Below, in pieces: positions 16,391 through 25,178 of a stretch of DNA of 40,046 bases; the stretch's first letter is position 1, and the number at the start of each line of letters is the position of its first letter. The translations under genes and the position numbers were made by a program. Source of the DNA: Halobacteriovoraceae bacterium (GTDB lineage Bacteria; Bdellovibrionota; Bacteriovoracia; Bacteriovoracales; Bacteriovoracaceae); the NCBI GenBank assembly GCA_002706205.1, contig PAKC01000007.1, forward strand, positions 1 to 40,046, in the 5' to 3' direction. The notes below the pieces were generated by a model, which ran no database searches, was not told where the DNA came from, and was given only the letters and a program-made list of their open reading frames with translations.

Positions 16391-17233
16391 TTAGAATAAA
16401 AGTGAATCCTTAAGAAACTTAAAATATGGCTCACGATATTTTTCAATTTCGTTATGAATTTCGTGATATGCCCCAGTTGCTTTATACAATGTAGAATTTT
16501 TTTCAATTGAGGTAAAATACTCAACAACGGCTTCACTATCGACTAAAGCATCAGACATAGCAACGGCACAAAAAAGATCACACTCTATTCTCAGAGGTCT
16601 ACTAAAGACTTTCTTAGACTCTTTTAGTAATTCAAAAAAGAGTTTTGTCTGTATTTTTAAGGTATTAAGTGGGTCTTGAATATAGTTCTCATAGACTCTA
16701 GGATCATGTGATAATTTGCTAATATCTAACAAACCTTCTAGGGCCACAGAAAAAGGGATATTTGATAGAGTCCCAATAAAAGGCAGAGGTGTAAATTGAA
16801 ACAACTTCCCCAAACATCCAGCACCAGCAACAGCAGGCCCTGATAAGAAGACCTTCTGTGGATACAAATGCTTTGAAACTGTATTTTGCATGAAAGAGGC
16901 CGTTATCAAACCTCCCATAGAGTGCCCAAATAAAACGTATTTATCCATTTCATATTCTAGATGTAAATAATCAAGCACCTCTTTTAGGTCCTCAGAGTAT
17001 TCCTGAAAGCTATCTATGTGACCTCTCTTGCCACTAGACCTGCCATGTCCTCTTAAATCGTATAAACATATATTAAAATATTGTGAAAAAATTTTTTCAA
17101 GGTACTCATGCCTTTGTCCATGCTCACCCAGGCCATGAGTCACAATAAGCCAAACAGGATTCCCTCTTTCATATATTTTTGCATGCAAAGAAATATCATC
17201 AGAAATAAAAATCTTTTTTTCTTCACCTATCAT
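16391..17233 (-). CDS. Alpha/beta hydrolase, monoacylglycerol lipase/lysophospholipase-like
   Basis: A serine hydrolase of 280 residues in the hydrolase_4 family. Oxyanion-hole motif THGLGEHGQRHEYL, then DLRGHGRSSGKRGH, nucleophile elbow GHSMGG (Ser about 98), an acid residue in the CAVAMSDALVDSEAV region, and catalytic His in GAYHEIHNE. These match monoglyceride lipases and PldB-type lysophospholipases. No signal peptide, so it is cytoplasmic. The gene is divergent from the small CxxC gene with 57 bp between them. The likely role is membrane lipid or monoglyceride turnover. Confidence 0.88.
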   Translation of the reverse strand: MIGEEKKIFISDDISLHAKIYERGNPVWLIVTHGLGEHGQRHEYLEKIFSQYFNICLYDLRGHGRSSGKRGHIDSFQEYSEDLKEVLDYLHLEYEMDKYVLFGHSMGGLITASFMQNTVSKHLYPQKVFLSGPAVAGAGCLGKLFQFTPLPFIGTLSNIPFSVALEGLLDISKLSHDPRVYENYIQDPLNTLKIQTKLFFELLKESKKVFSRPLRIECDLFCAVAMSDALVDSEAVVEYFTSIEKNSTLYKATGAYHEIHNEIEKYREPYFKFLKDSLLF

Positions 17234-17276
17234 CTTAAAATCCTTTTATTATTGTGTTCACAAGTCCTAATTTTTT

Positions 17277-17290
17277 GATACTATAGTATC
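17277..17290. promoter_or_regulatory. 14-bp palindrome directly before a start codon
   Basis: GATACTATAGTATC is a perfect palindrome ending one base before the ATG at 17291. There is no Shine-Dalgarno sequence. It may contain the -10 element of a nearly leaderless promoter (GATACT) and/or be an operator. A second short inverted repeat (TTGTG-TT-CACAA) lies about 20 bp upstream. Confidence 0.5.
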
Positions 17291-17674
17291 ATGTATTGTC
17301 CAGTTTGTTTTAATGATACCTTAAAAATTGCCTCAAGTGGAGTTGTAAAACTTCTCTTTAATGGCAAGGCAAAATCAACCAGCCAGTTTTTCTATAATCT
17401 TTCACAAGACAAAGATGAAGAATTGCTGCAAAAAATTGAAGACGTAGTAAAAGACTACTTTATCTACTACTCTGGCTTTCAAAATAAAGACCCCATCGAA
17501 AATATTGATGCTTACTCTATTGATTTTAAATGTGAAAATAAATGCGTGATCAATATCAACCATAAGGTCAATGTCATAGGACTTCTTTTTTCACAAGATG
17601 AATTAAATGAAATTGTGGAAAGATTAGCAAAAAAATACAATATTCCAATCGATCTAAAAGACTTAAAGAGGTAA
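17291..17674 (+). CDS. Small hypothetical protein with an N-terminal CxxC
   Basis: A 127-residue cytoplasmic protein. C3 and C6 (MYCPVC) and a later pair in FKCENKC could bind one zinc ion. The segment STSQFFYNLSQDKDEELLQK and the C-terminal LNEIVERLAKKYNIPIDLKD are helical. I do not recognise the family. The ATG follows the palindrome at 17277-17290 with no ribosome site, so leaderless translation is possible. Its end overlaps that of the convergent lipoprotein gene by 12 bp. Confidence 0.72.
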   Translation: MYCPVCFNDTLKIASSGVVKLLFNGKAKSTSQFFYNLSQDKDEELLQKIEDVVKDYFIYYSGFQNKDPIENIDAYSIDFKCENKCVININHKVNVIGLLFSQDELNEIVERLAKKYNIPIDLKDLKR

Positions 17675-18994
17675 AGAAAGCTCAACTTCGATTTCAATAA
17701 ATCCATGGAAGGTAAAATCATTCCTCACCAATTTATTTAACCCAAGGTATGTATCAATAAATATCTGAGGACTTTTTTCCAGAAAAGGGATTAAATTAAG
17801 CCCTGTGCCTTTTAAGTCCAAACAACTAAAATAATCACATTGATTAACATGAACTTCTCCAAAATCAGCAAATTGCTGTTTCGCATTTTCAAGTCTTTCT
17901 TTAAAAAAAGATACATACTCCTCTTGCTGAAGCTCAATATAAAGAATATTACCGACTAACGAGATATCATTAAGATATTGAGAATAAGCTTCTTCATAAA
18001 TCTTCTTTAATTCCAACGCATTCTTTTCCACCTTAACCACAAGCATATTTTTTTGAACACTTGAAGTTGACTCTAAGATTGAGCGTTTAAGTTCATCAAT
18101 TTGCCCACGCTTTCGCAACTCAATTAAAATACCATTCGGTCTCTTGCGATAAAGCTCATATGAACGAGAATTAAGTATTGGCCGAGAATGAACATGTCTT
18201 ATATAAGGTTTAAATTTATCTCCCTTCAAGTATTGAGTTATGGCCGCTTTATCATTGCTAACCTTAAGACGATACAGTTTATTATCGGTTACATGCTTAA
18301 GACGACTCACATCGATCAGTGGAGGAGGATTTCTCATTCTTAAAAGATTAATATGACGATAATTATCTTTACTAAAAAGTTCCTTTTCATAATCTACAGC
18401 TGTTTTAACAAAAGCTTTCCTTGAAATATCTTCAAACTCATCATAGTCTAACTCATTTATCATAAATGAAGCTCCCCTTAACGTTTGATGTGCACTTGCA
18501 ATATTAACGAACAAGCTATCAATAAGAGAAAAGCCAGACCTTTTATTGCCATTACAATCCTTTAAATCTGAATGACACTTATCTGTGGTAAAAATGACTC
18601 TTTTAATTTTCGCAGACTTCACATATTCAGAATCAACCTCTGGCAAATCAAAGTATGAACGAAACATCACATGATTTCTTCTGCCCATTTTGACCCACAT
18701 ATTATAAAAAGAGTACTTAAAAGAATCATAAACTTTTTTTATTAATCTCTTGTCTGCTGCATCTAAATTCTCATTACCTAAAATTTCTTCAACTTCATAA
18801 TAGCCCAAAGTATCTTGAGTCAATGGTATTTTGAAATTAAGACTTAACCTCTGCCCATCACCAAATTTTTCCACTAATGTTTCAGAAGAAGCAAATGGTT
18901 TTACTTGTGAAGTTGACCTAAAACCATTATCACTCAAGTCCTTAACGAGACATGCTTGAAACAAAAATAAAAATACAATAAAAATCATTTTCAA
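17663..18994 (-). CDS. Hypothetical lipoprotein
   Basis: An export signal with lipobox FQAC lies at the very N-terminus. The frame is open from a TTG at 19012, but AGGAG (about 19002-19007 on the complement) lies eight bases before a TTG at 18994, giving MKMIFIVFLFLFQAC; an ATG at 18988 is the alternative. The mature part is about 430 residues, mixed alpha-beta, lysine-rich, with a pair of Cys in FTTDKCHSDLKDCNG and another in NQCDYFSCLDLKG that could make disulfides. I recognise no domain. It is divergent from the beta-barrel gene at 19171, sharing a 158-bp promoter region. Confidence 0.75.
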   Translation of the reverse strand: MKMIFIVFLFLFQACLVKDLSDNGFRSTSQVKPFASSETLVEKFGDGQRLSLNFKIPLTQDTLGYYEVEEILGNENLDAADKRLIKKVYDSFKYSFYNMWVKMGRRNHVMFRSYFDLPEVDSEYVKSAKIKRVIFTTDKCHSDLKDCNGNKRSGFSLIDSLFVNIASAHQTLRGASFMINELDYDEFEDISRKAFVKTAVDYEKELFSKDNYRHINLLRMRNPPPLIDVSRLKHVTDNKLYRLKVSNDKAAITQYLKGDKFKPYIRHVHSRPILNSRSYELYRKRPNGILIELRKRGQIDELKRSILESTSSVQKNMLVVKVEKNALELKKIYEEAYSQYLNDISLVGNILYIELQQEEYVSFFKERLENAKQQFADFGEVHVNQCDYFSCLDLKGTGLNLIPFLEKSPQIFIDTYLGLNKLVRNDFTFHGFIEIEVELSLPL

Positions 18995-19170
18995 AAAAAG
19001 CACTCCTACCAAATATGGATTCTCTTACTTTACAAGAAATTGCTTAGGGAAAAACCCAAAAAGAGTGCACCGTGTCATTTTTACATTTCTTTTCTTTTCT
19101 TCTGAAATAAAAATGCTTTGCAGTTAAAATCTTGTGAATAATAAATATAAAAATTAAGGGATTCAATATT

Positions 19171-20403
19171 TTGAGAGCACTATTTCAAATAAATTTATTT
19201 TTAATTTTATTGCTTTCTTGCCTCCATGCAAATGCTCAATACTACAAGACTCTTCCAAAGGGAGTCAGACTCCTTAACACAAGATATATCAAATCCAATA
19301 TTTCGTCCTCATTTAATCGCTCAAAATCAGAATCTCCTTATCAGTATGAAATTCAAGCTGATACACAACAACTTGAAAGTATTAATAATCAAACCCTCAA
19401 TGATGCTCTTGAGGTCCTACAAGAATATCCTGAAGCCTACGATAAATTTACCCTAGGAACTCACAAGCTTGACGCCAATGCTGATGTCAACGTAGAAGTT
19501 CTTGGTTTTGCCTACGGAATATCCAGCCAAGTCACTGCGTATGTGGGTATTCCTATCTACCAAGCACATGTAAAACTTAACTACTCCCGCCCTCAAGACA
19601 GTACTCAACAAGAAGTCGCCCAAATCCTACAAAGTGAATACGGTGATAATTGGGCACAAACTGTTGGTAATATTCTTGAAAAAATTTATCAAATCGATCA
19701 AGCTGCTATACAAAGTACTCTCGTCAATCATTACGGATATCAAGAATTAGGTGATTGGAATGGAACTGGCCTTGGCGATATTGAGCTAGGTTTCATGTAT
19801 AACTTTAAAGAAACAAAAACCTATGGACTCAAATCAACAATTGGTTTTATTGCTCCTACAGGCTATACAGACGATCCCGACTTGATTCAAGACATAGGGT
19901 TTGGCGATGGACAATGGGACATTTTTTTTGAATTTGGAAGTGGGATTAGAGTCGCTGATAATACTTACTTTAACATATGGTCACGTTATACATATCAAAT
20001 GGAGACGACGAAAGAACTAAGAGTTCCTTATGATGAAGATATCTTTATTTCAAGTGAGAAAACCACTTTCCGTGAAAAGCTAGGTAATCAAATAGAGCTA
20101 AATTTAAACCTCGGTCATGCCTTAAATGATTGGTTCACACTCACTCCTGAGCTCAACTTTAACTTTACTGAGGCTGCAACGTACTCATCTGATCATCATG
20201 AGGCGAACGACATCCTTGCAATGAATACAGAATCTTATTCTCAAAACTTTAAAATAGCCGCAAATTTTAGTAGTATTGAGCTTTTTCAAAAAAACAGTTT
20301 TCTATTACCAGCTCAACTTAATCTCTCCTATCAAACGATGTTAACAGGAAAAAATACACCAAAGGTAGACCTACTAGAAATTGATTTTAGATTATTTTTC
20401 TAA
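19171..20403 (+). CDS. Outer-membrane beta-barrel protein
   Basis: TTG start with AAGGG ten bases upstream. Signal peptide about residues 1-22 (LLSCLHANAQ). The mature protein alternates strand and turn, with repeated aromatic-girdle patterns such as GLGDIELGFMYNF, YGLKSTIGFIAPTG, YFNIWSRYTYQ and QIELNLNLGHALNDWFTLTP, and ends in LEIDFRLFF, with the terminal Phe recognised by the BAM machinery. The layout resembles MetA-pathway/phenol-degradation type transporter barrels, but function is unknown. The stop overlaps the stop of the response-regulator gene through CTAA. Confidence 0.82.
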   Translation: MRALFQINLFLILLLSCLHANAQYYKTLPKGVRLLNTRYIKSNISSSFNRSKSESPYQYEIQADTQQLESINNQTLNDALEVLQEYPEAYDKFTLGTHKLDANADVNVEVLGFAYGISSQVTAYVGIPIYQAHVKLNYSRPQDSTQQEVAQILQSEYGDNWAQTVGNILEKIYQIDQAAIQSTLVNHYGYQELGDWNGTGLGDIELGFMYNFKETKTYGLKSTIGFIAPTGYTDDPDLIQDIGFGDGQWDIFFEFGSGIRVADNTYFNIWSRYTYQMETTKELRVPYDEDIFISSEKTTFREKLGNQIELNLNLGHALNDWFTLTPELNFNFTEAATYSSDHHEANDILAMNTESYSQNFKIAANFSSIELFQKNSFLLPAQLNLSYQTMLTGKNTPKVDLLEIDFRLFF

Positions 20404-21062
20404 ACAAGTTTGTAACCTTTCCCCCAAACGGTATCAATATAAAGGTCAGCTTGTTTGATTTTTTTTCTTAAGGAAAAAACATGGACATCAATGTTTCTCA
20501 CCGTCATTTTCTCATCATTTCTAAAACATTCTATAAGCTCTTCTCTAGTAACAGCTTGTGAAAGTTCATTATAAAGCTTTTCAAAAATAATATATTCTCG
20601 ACGGGTTAAAGTGACTGTTTTCCCTTTTTTTATAAAGGCACAGGCTTCAGGTAGCAGTTGAAAATCAGTTGAAACAAGTTCTTCATTAAGATGGCGAAAC
20701 TTAGCTTGGGCGTTTTCAATCCTGGCCAACAATTCCTCTAATGAAAAAGGCTTCGTTATATAATCATCAGCTCCTGCTTTTAAACCAGTAACAATCTCTT
20801 CGTTTTTTGTGTAAGCCGAGACCATAAATATTGGTGAATATTTATCTGTTTCTCTTATTTTCTCAATGATTTTAATTCCAGGATCCCCTGGCAAATTCCA
20901 ATCAACAATATATAAACCTTTAAAGTCTTTTTTGATGTTTTTATGAAAATCTTCAGCATTATTAAAACTTACCACAGAATAGTTTTGAGCTTCTAAAAAG
21001 GTTGTTAAAGCTTCAACAATATCCTTTTCATCTTCAATAATACAAATCCTTCCTAGCTCCAT
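20400..21062 (-). CDS. OmpR/PhoB-family response regulator
   Basis: Receiver domain at residues 4-118 with the acidic pair D10/E11-D11 region (IIEDEKD), phosphoacceptor D54 in LYIVDWNLPGD, S82 and K104 in YITKPF. A winged-helix DNA-binding domain follows at about 130-220, with LTRREYIIFEKL, RNIDVHVFSLRKKI and the ending VWGKGYKLV typical of the OmpR group. No sensor kinase is adjacent, so it is an orphan here. It is divergent from the ATP-grasp operon across a 359-bp region that holds repeats of a kind such regulators bind, which makes control of that operon plausible but unproven. Confidence 0.93.
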   Translation of the reverse strand: MELGRICIIEDEKDIVEALTTFLEAQNYSVVSFNNAEDFHKNIKKDFKGLYIVDWNLPGDPGIKIIEKIRETDKYSPIFMVSAYTKNEEIVTGLKAGADDYITKPFSLEELLARIENAQAKFRHLNEELVSTDFQLLPEACAFIKKGKTVTLTRREYIIFEKLYNELSQAVTREELIECFRNDEKMTVRNIDVHVFSLRKKIKQADLYIDTVWGKGYKLV

Positions 21063-21421
21063 ACAACCTCACACCTAACAAACGAAAGAAATAAAATTTT
21101 TATTTTTTTTCTTAATTAATATAGTAGCTTATGTCATCTTAAAAACAAGCGAAAATATCAAAACAACCCACTGCAAAAAATGTTTAAATTTTATTCATAT
21201 ACCCCACAGGAACTAACTTTTAGGCTAAGTGACTAATTTTTAGACAATTTCTTATGGAATTTTTTACTCATTTCTATGGAAATGTCTAAAAATTTTTCTC
21301 ACTTGAAAGAAAATGTAAAAAATTCTTGCAGCGGGGCGTCATTTTTAGTATATTGATGGTTAAATTTATTAAAGTCATGAGCGAAGGAATGCACATACTG
21401 TAAAAAATCAGAGGTGCAAAC
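21063..21421. other. Divergent regulatory region with palindromes and direct repeats
   Basis: No gene is seen in these 359 bases. They hold CTAA-N3-TTAG palindromes at 21213-21223 and 21233-21243 (20 bp apart), a 12-bp inverted repeat AATTTTTAGACA (21235-21246) with its complement at 21283-21294, and a direct repeat TATGGAA at 21253-21259 and 21275-21281 (22 bp apart, two turns) inside the larger units ATTTCTTATGGAA and ATTTCTATGGAA. A sigma70 promoter follows at 21326-21354. These look like operator sites between a response regulator and its likely target. Confidence 0.5.
21326..21354 (+). promoter_or_regulatory. Sigma70-type promoter of the ATP-grasp operon
   Basis: TTGCAG (21326-21331) and TATATT (21349-21354) with a 17-bp spacer that is unusually GC-rich at its start. 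Transcription would begin near 21361, leaving a leader of about 60 bases before the GTG at 21422. Confidence 0.6.
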
Positions 21422-24400
21422 GTGAAACAAACTAAAAAAGGTCAGGAAAAACATTACAATCCTAATCTAGGTTTTATTGGAAATTCAGAAGTGAAAGTTT
21501 CCAACTACCTATTTTCAAACCAGAGACTTAGAAAAGCTTACGACCATGCTAAGCCTATAACTGATAGGCTTATGAATGAAGCAATCTCAAGTCACTATAC
21601 AGAGAGTAAAAAATTAACAAAGTTTCTAAAAAATAGAGATTTAACATTCTCCAAAAAAACCTCTAGCGGTGAATACAAAACGTTTACAGTTCCTTGTACA
21701 ACGACTGTTGTTCCTCTAGAGAAGTCTTTATTTAATGAAATTGAAGTTGCAGCTCAAAAACTAATGATTTCCTTACGTGGAGTTATCCAAGATATTTACG
21801 GGTCAAAAAACTTGGAGTCATCTAAGTTTATTCAAAGTCTACCAACACATGTGAGAAGTATCTTTATAGAGGCAATACAAACATCTGCTAATTATTTTCC
21901 CCAACTTCATCACCCTAACATGAAAGATTATCCCTTTTTAGATAATGTTGGTTTGGATCTTGTTCTTGTTGAAGATTACCTTCAAAGGTCTGAAGAATTT
22001 CCTCACCTTATTTCAAAAAAGAAAAAAGAAGAGCTACCAGGCTTACCTTTTAGAATTCTAGAAATTAATGCTGGCTCCCCATCAGGAGCATCTAATAATA
22101 TGAATGTCCTCGAGGGAATTTATGCTCAAAACCCAGAGATCTTAGACTCTCTAGGTAAAGTTATGCCAAATGATCATTTTGAGATACTTGGTAGAACTTA
22201 TAAATCTCTAGGTGAAAGCTGGACTAATAAGAAAAACGGTGTCCAAATTCTTCTTCCACCTGGAGGACAAAATGGAGCAGCACCAGAAATTCATCAACTA
22301 GCCGCATATTCTGGATTAATCTATGCTGAAGCCGATCAGCTTTACCAAGATAACGAAGGAAATATTCGTCTAAGAACAGTTGAAAAACATAATCCTATTG
22401 TGACTGCTATATATTCTCGTGTAAATGCTGACTCAGCTCTATACGATCCTGATAAAAATATTTTTATGAAGGATCCCGACTCTGCAGAGCCACTTTATTT
22501 AAGAGATAGTTTTATAAAAGATGAAGAGGGTGAAGGTAAAATTATTCTTGATGAAAAAGGAAAACCTCTTCCTCAGCAGTCTTCATATGCCATCCCTGGC
22601 TTAGTTGATGCCATCATTAACAAGAAGATCTATATGGGAGGACTAAACCGAATACTTGATAACAAAATTATCTTGGCGACGTTAACTCATTACGCTCCTA
22701 AGTTTTTCAAACAAAGAATTGAAAAAGCAGGATTAAAATCTTTTGGAGCCAAGATTCTTCCTCCTCAAACATTACCACCAACAAAAGAGTCTGTAGATAT
22801 TATTCTCAAGAACCCAGATGAGTGGGTTGTTAAAGCTCCTTCTCTTGCAGGTGGACAAGGTGTCTATATTCTTAAGACAATGCCCAAAGCTCAAAAAGAG
22901 GAAATTCTTAAAGAAATTCAGAAAAAACCGCAAGACTATGCCTATCAGCAACTTGTTAAGATTGCCCGAATCCCGGTAGCTGTTCAAAGAAAAGCTGAAG
23001 GTTATAAATTTGCGAACCTTGCCGCAGATATTAGAACGTGGGTTTTCTTTGGAGGAGGAAAAAATGCCATTCCTCAAATGTCACACAATGCCCTAGTAAG
23101 ATATGCCCCCCAAGAAAGAGGAAAGATGAGCTCTATCGTCAATACCTCAGCCGGTGGAGGCTATGCCCCTTTTGTCATTGTCGATAACACAAATGACCCT
23201 AAATCCGTTTTGGCCAAAGAGCTAATAAAGCCAAAACAGCCCTTAGTTTTTAATACTTATATGCCTGTCTTTGTTGCAGCTCAAATGGTTCAAATTTCAA
23301 GAATGCTTAATGAATCAAGAAGGCTTTTAGAAGAAGAAAAGACCTATGCTTTTGACTTATTAAATCTTATTCATGAACTAAAAAAACAAGTAAAAGAAGT
23401 TCTTTCTTATCTTCATCCACGAGCCATTGGCGATATCTACAAGATATTAGATATCCTCGAAACAAGAGTTAGCAAAACAGAGAAAAAGGAATATGAAAAC
23501 TTTATTCTTCAAAATCAACTTGAATTAGTTTCTTTGCTCAGAAAATACGATAATCACAAAGATATAAAAGAAATTAGAGATATTCTTGATAATATTAGAG
23601 TTCTCAATATAGAAAAAACTCAAAGTACATATACACAAGAAGAAAAATCGCTTGATCTTATTTTGGTTGATGATTTAATTTCTTTCACTGAAAGCTTAAA
23701 GGATAAAGATTTAAAGAATGAAATATTTAAGTTAGTCAAAATAATAAAGTCATCTGTAAACAAGGATACGCCTAACGTCTTGCTAGGACCAATAACGAAG
23801 AAAACAATTCTTAAGCATTTAAAAAGTTTTTGTGCTAAATCTAAGAAAAGACTTGAAGGTTCACCAAAGCTCGCAAACTTTTCAGAACTTTTTCAATTGG
23901 ATGCTAATGTTACAAAACTACGTTTTGAAACACTCTACTTAGGCGAAAGAGATCATGACAAAGAAATTTCTGTGGCCACTCAATATGAGATGAGAACTGG
24001 ACAATCACTTATTGATGACTCGTTTTTAGCTGATGATCTCGTTCGAGCTCGGCAAGAATGGAAACAAGTTCTTGCTTTGGCCAATACGATTACAAATGAA
24101 AAAAAGAAAAAGGATTTTATTGAACAAAAAAGGAATGAACATTTTGGAAAATTTCCAAGACTCAAGCATTTTCAAAACATCATTAATAAGCCAAATGCGA
24201 ATAAAGATGAGCTCATTGAACTCCTTGAGGTCGTACCTTATGCAAAGTTTAATATTGAAAGTTTTGCTAAAAGTCTTAATTTGTCGGTCAGAGAAGTTTT
24301 TACCAATAGACTCAAAGAAGATCGAATTTCTTTACTGAGTTCTCCACAACTAAAAAAGCATAAACTAGAGCACCGTGAGTTTGCAGGAGAATGCTTTGCT

Positions 24401-25162
24401 AAAAAGAAGGCTTCACATGGTCTATACTCAAATAGTGAAATCTACATCTGGATTAGAAAAGAAATAAATCCTTTTGTGATGCTTTACACGGCTGGACATG
24501 AGCTTATACATTATCAACAAATAAAAAACTCAATGAAAGCAGAAAAAAGAGCTCTTAAAGATGGGGGACTTTCAATTGCAAAGTTTTTAAATTATTATGG
24601 AAATTTTTTAGGAGCGAACAATCGCTCTGTTGATAAAATTGAATTTGATTTAAAGATCAACAGAAAAACGCTCTATGGTTATAGTGACCACCTTTATTCT
24701 CATGATAAGTCTGATAAGCCTATTATCAGTGAACTTGACCAGGCCATTCGTACAAGTGATCAAGCTTGGGATCAAAAGCTAGATGAATTTGGATCTTTGC
24801 TTAACTATATCATGAATAGTGATAGTGGGGATAAGGTCAAGGCCCTTCAAGAAGTTCTTCCTGCACTAGAAAATGCTAAGAATATACTTTTTGCCCAAGA
24901 GTTAGGACTTGAGATTAATGTTAACCCAGTTGCAGCTGCGATGCCATCAGCAAATGCTAACCAAGTTAAATATTATGAAGATGATATCATAGCTGCTTGT
25001 AAAACATCGGATCCTATATGGGAATCACTAAGAATTATTGCTTCTCATCAATATCATGGTGTCAATTTTTCAAGAGGTGATAATGACCGTTTAAGTACGA
25101 CGCTTATGCCTCGCTTAAGAGCAGTAGCAATGGGAAGTAGTTATAACCAAACACAACAATAA
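21422..25162 (+). CDS. Circularly permuted ATP-grasp protein fused to a HExxH metallopeptidase-like domain
   Basis: A 1246-residue cytoplasmic protein. Residues of about 170-600 follow the circularly permuted ATP-grasp family (DUF404/407 type): ILEINAGSPSGASNNMNVL, GVQILLPPGGQNGAAPEIHQ, IYSRVNADSALYDPD, YAIPGLVDAIINKKIYMGG, and the nucleotide-binding strand WVVKAPSLAGGQGVYI with IRTWVFFGG later. Such enzymes join a carboxylate to an amine using ATP. Residues 620-900 are helical and lysine-rich. A zinc-binding HELIH lies at 1026-1030 in YTAGHELIHYQQ, preceded by a strand (EIYIWI), as in gluzincin peptidases; the third ligand is not identified. Usual partners of this ATP-grasp group (alpha-E, transglutaminase) are absent. 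GTG start after GAGG. First gene of a three-gene operon. Confidence 0.82.
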   Translation: MKQTKKGQEKHYNPNLGFIGNSEVKVSNYLFSNQRLRKAYDHAKPITDRLMNEAISSHYTESKKLTKFLKNRDLTFSKKTSSGEYKTFTVPCTTTVVPLEKSLFNEIEVAAQKLMISLRGVIQDIYGSKNLESSKFIQSLPTHVRSIFIEAIQTSANYFPQLHHPNMKDYPFLDNVGLDLVLVEDYLQRSEEFPHLISKKKKEELPGLPFRILEINAGSPSGASNNMNVLEGIYAQNPEILDSLGKVMPNDHFEILGRTYKSLGESWTNKKNGVQILLPPGGQNGAAPEIHQLAAYSGLIYAEADQLYQDNEGNIRLRTVEKHNPIVTAIYSRVNADSALYDPDKNIFMKDPDSAEPLYLRDSFIKDEEGEGKIILDEKGKPLPQQSSYAIPGLVDAIINKKIYMGGLNRILDNKIILATLTHYAPKFFKQRIEKAGLKSFGAKILPPQTLPPTKESVDIILKNPDEWVVKAPSLAGGQGVYILKTMPKAQKEEILKEIQKKPQDYAYQQLVKIARIPVAVQRKAEGYKFANLAADIRTWVFFGGGKNAIPQMSHNALVRYAPQERGKMSSIVNTSAGGGYAPFVIVDNTNDPKSVLAKELIKPKQPLVFNTYMPVFVAAQMVQISRMLNESRRLLEEEKTYAFDLLNLIHELKKQVKEVLSYLHPRAIGDIYKILDILETRVSKTEKKEYENFILQNQLELVSLLRKYDNHKDIKEIRDILDNIRVLNIEKTQSTYTQEEKSLDLILVDDLISFTESLKDKDLKNEIFKLVKIIKSSVNKDTPNVLLGPITKKTILKHLKSFCAKSKKRLEGSPKLANFSELFQLDANVTKLRFETLYLGERDHDKEISVATQYEMRTGQSLIDDSFLADDLVRARQEWKQVLALANTITNEKKKKDFIEQKRNEHFGKFPRLKHFQNIINKPNANKDELIELLEVVPYAKFNIESFAKSLNLSVREVFTNRLKEDRISLLSSPQLKKHKLEHREFAGECFAKKKASHGLYSNSEIYIWIRKEINPFVMLYTAGHELIHYQQIKNSMKAEKRALKDGGLSIAKFLNYYGNFLGANNRSVDKIEFDLKINRKTLYGYSDHLYSHDKSDKPIISELDQAIRTSDQAWDQKLDEFGSLLNYIMNSDSGDKVKALQEVLPALENAKNILFAQELGLEINVNPVAAAMPSANANQVKYYEDDIIAACKTSDPIWESLRIIASHQYHGVNFSRGDNDRLSTTLMPRLRAVAMGSSYNQTQQ

Positions 25163-25178
25163 GAAGGAAAGGTATCAA

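Noticed and set aside
22772-23077. 101-residue minus-strand open frame
   Set aside because: Lies antisense within the ATP-grasp nucleotide-binding region, which is clearly coding on the plus strand.
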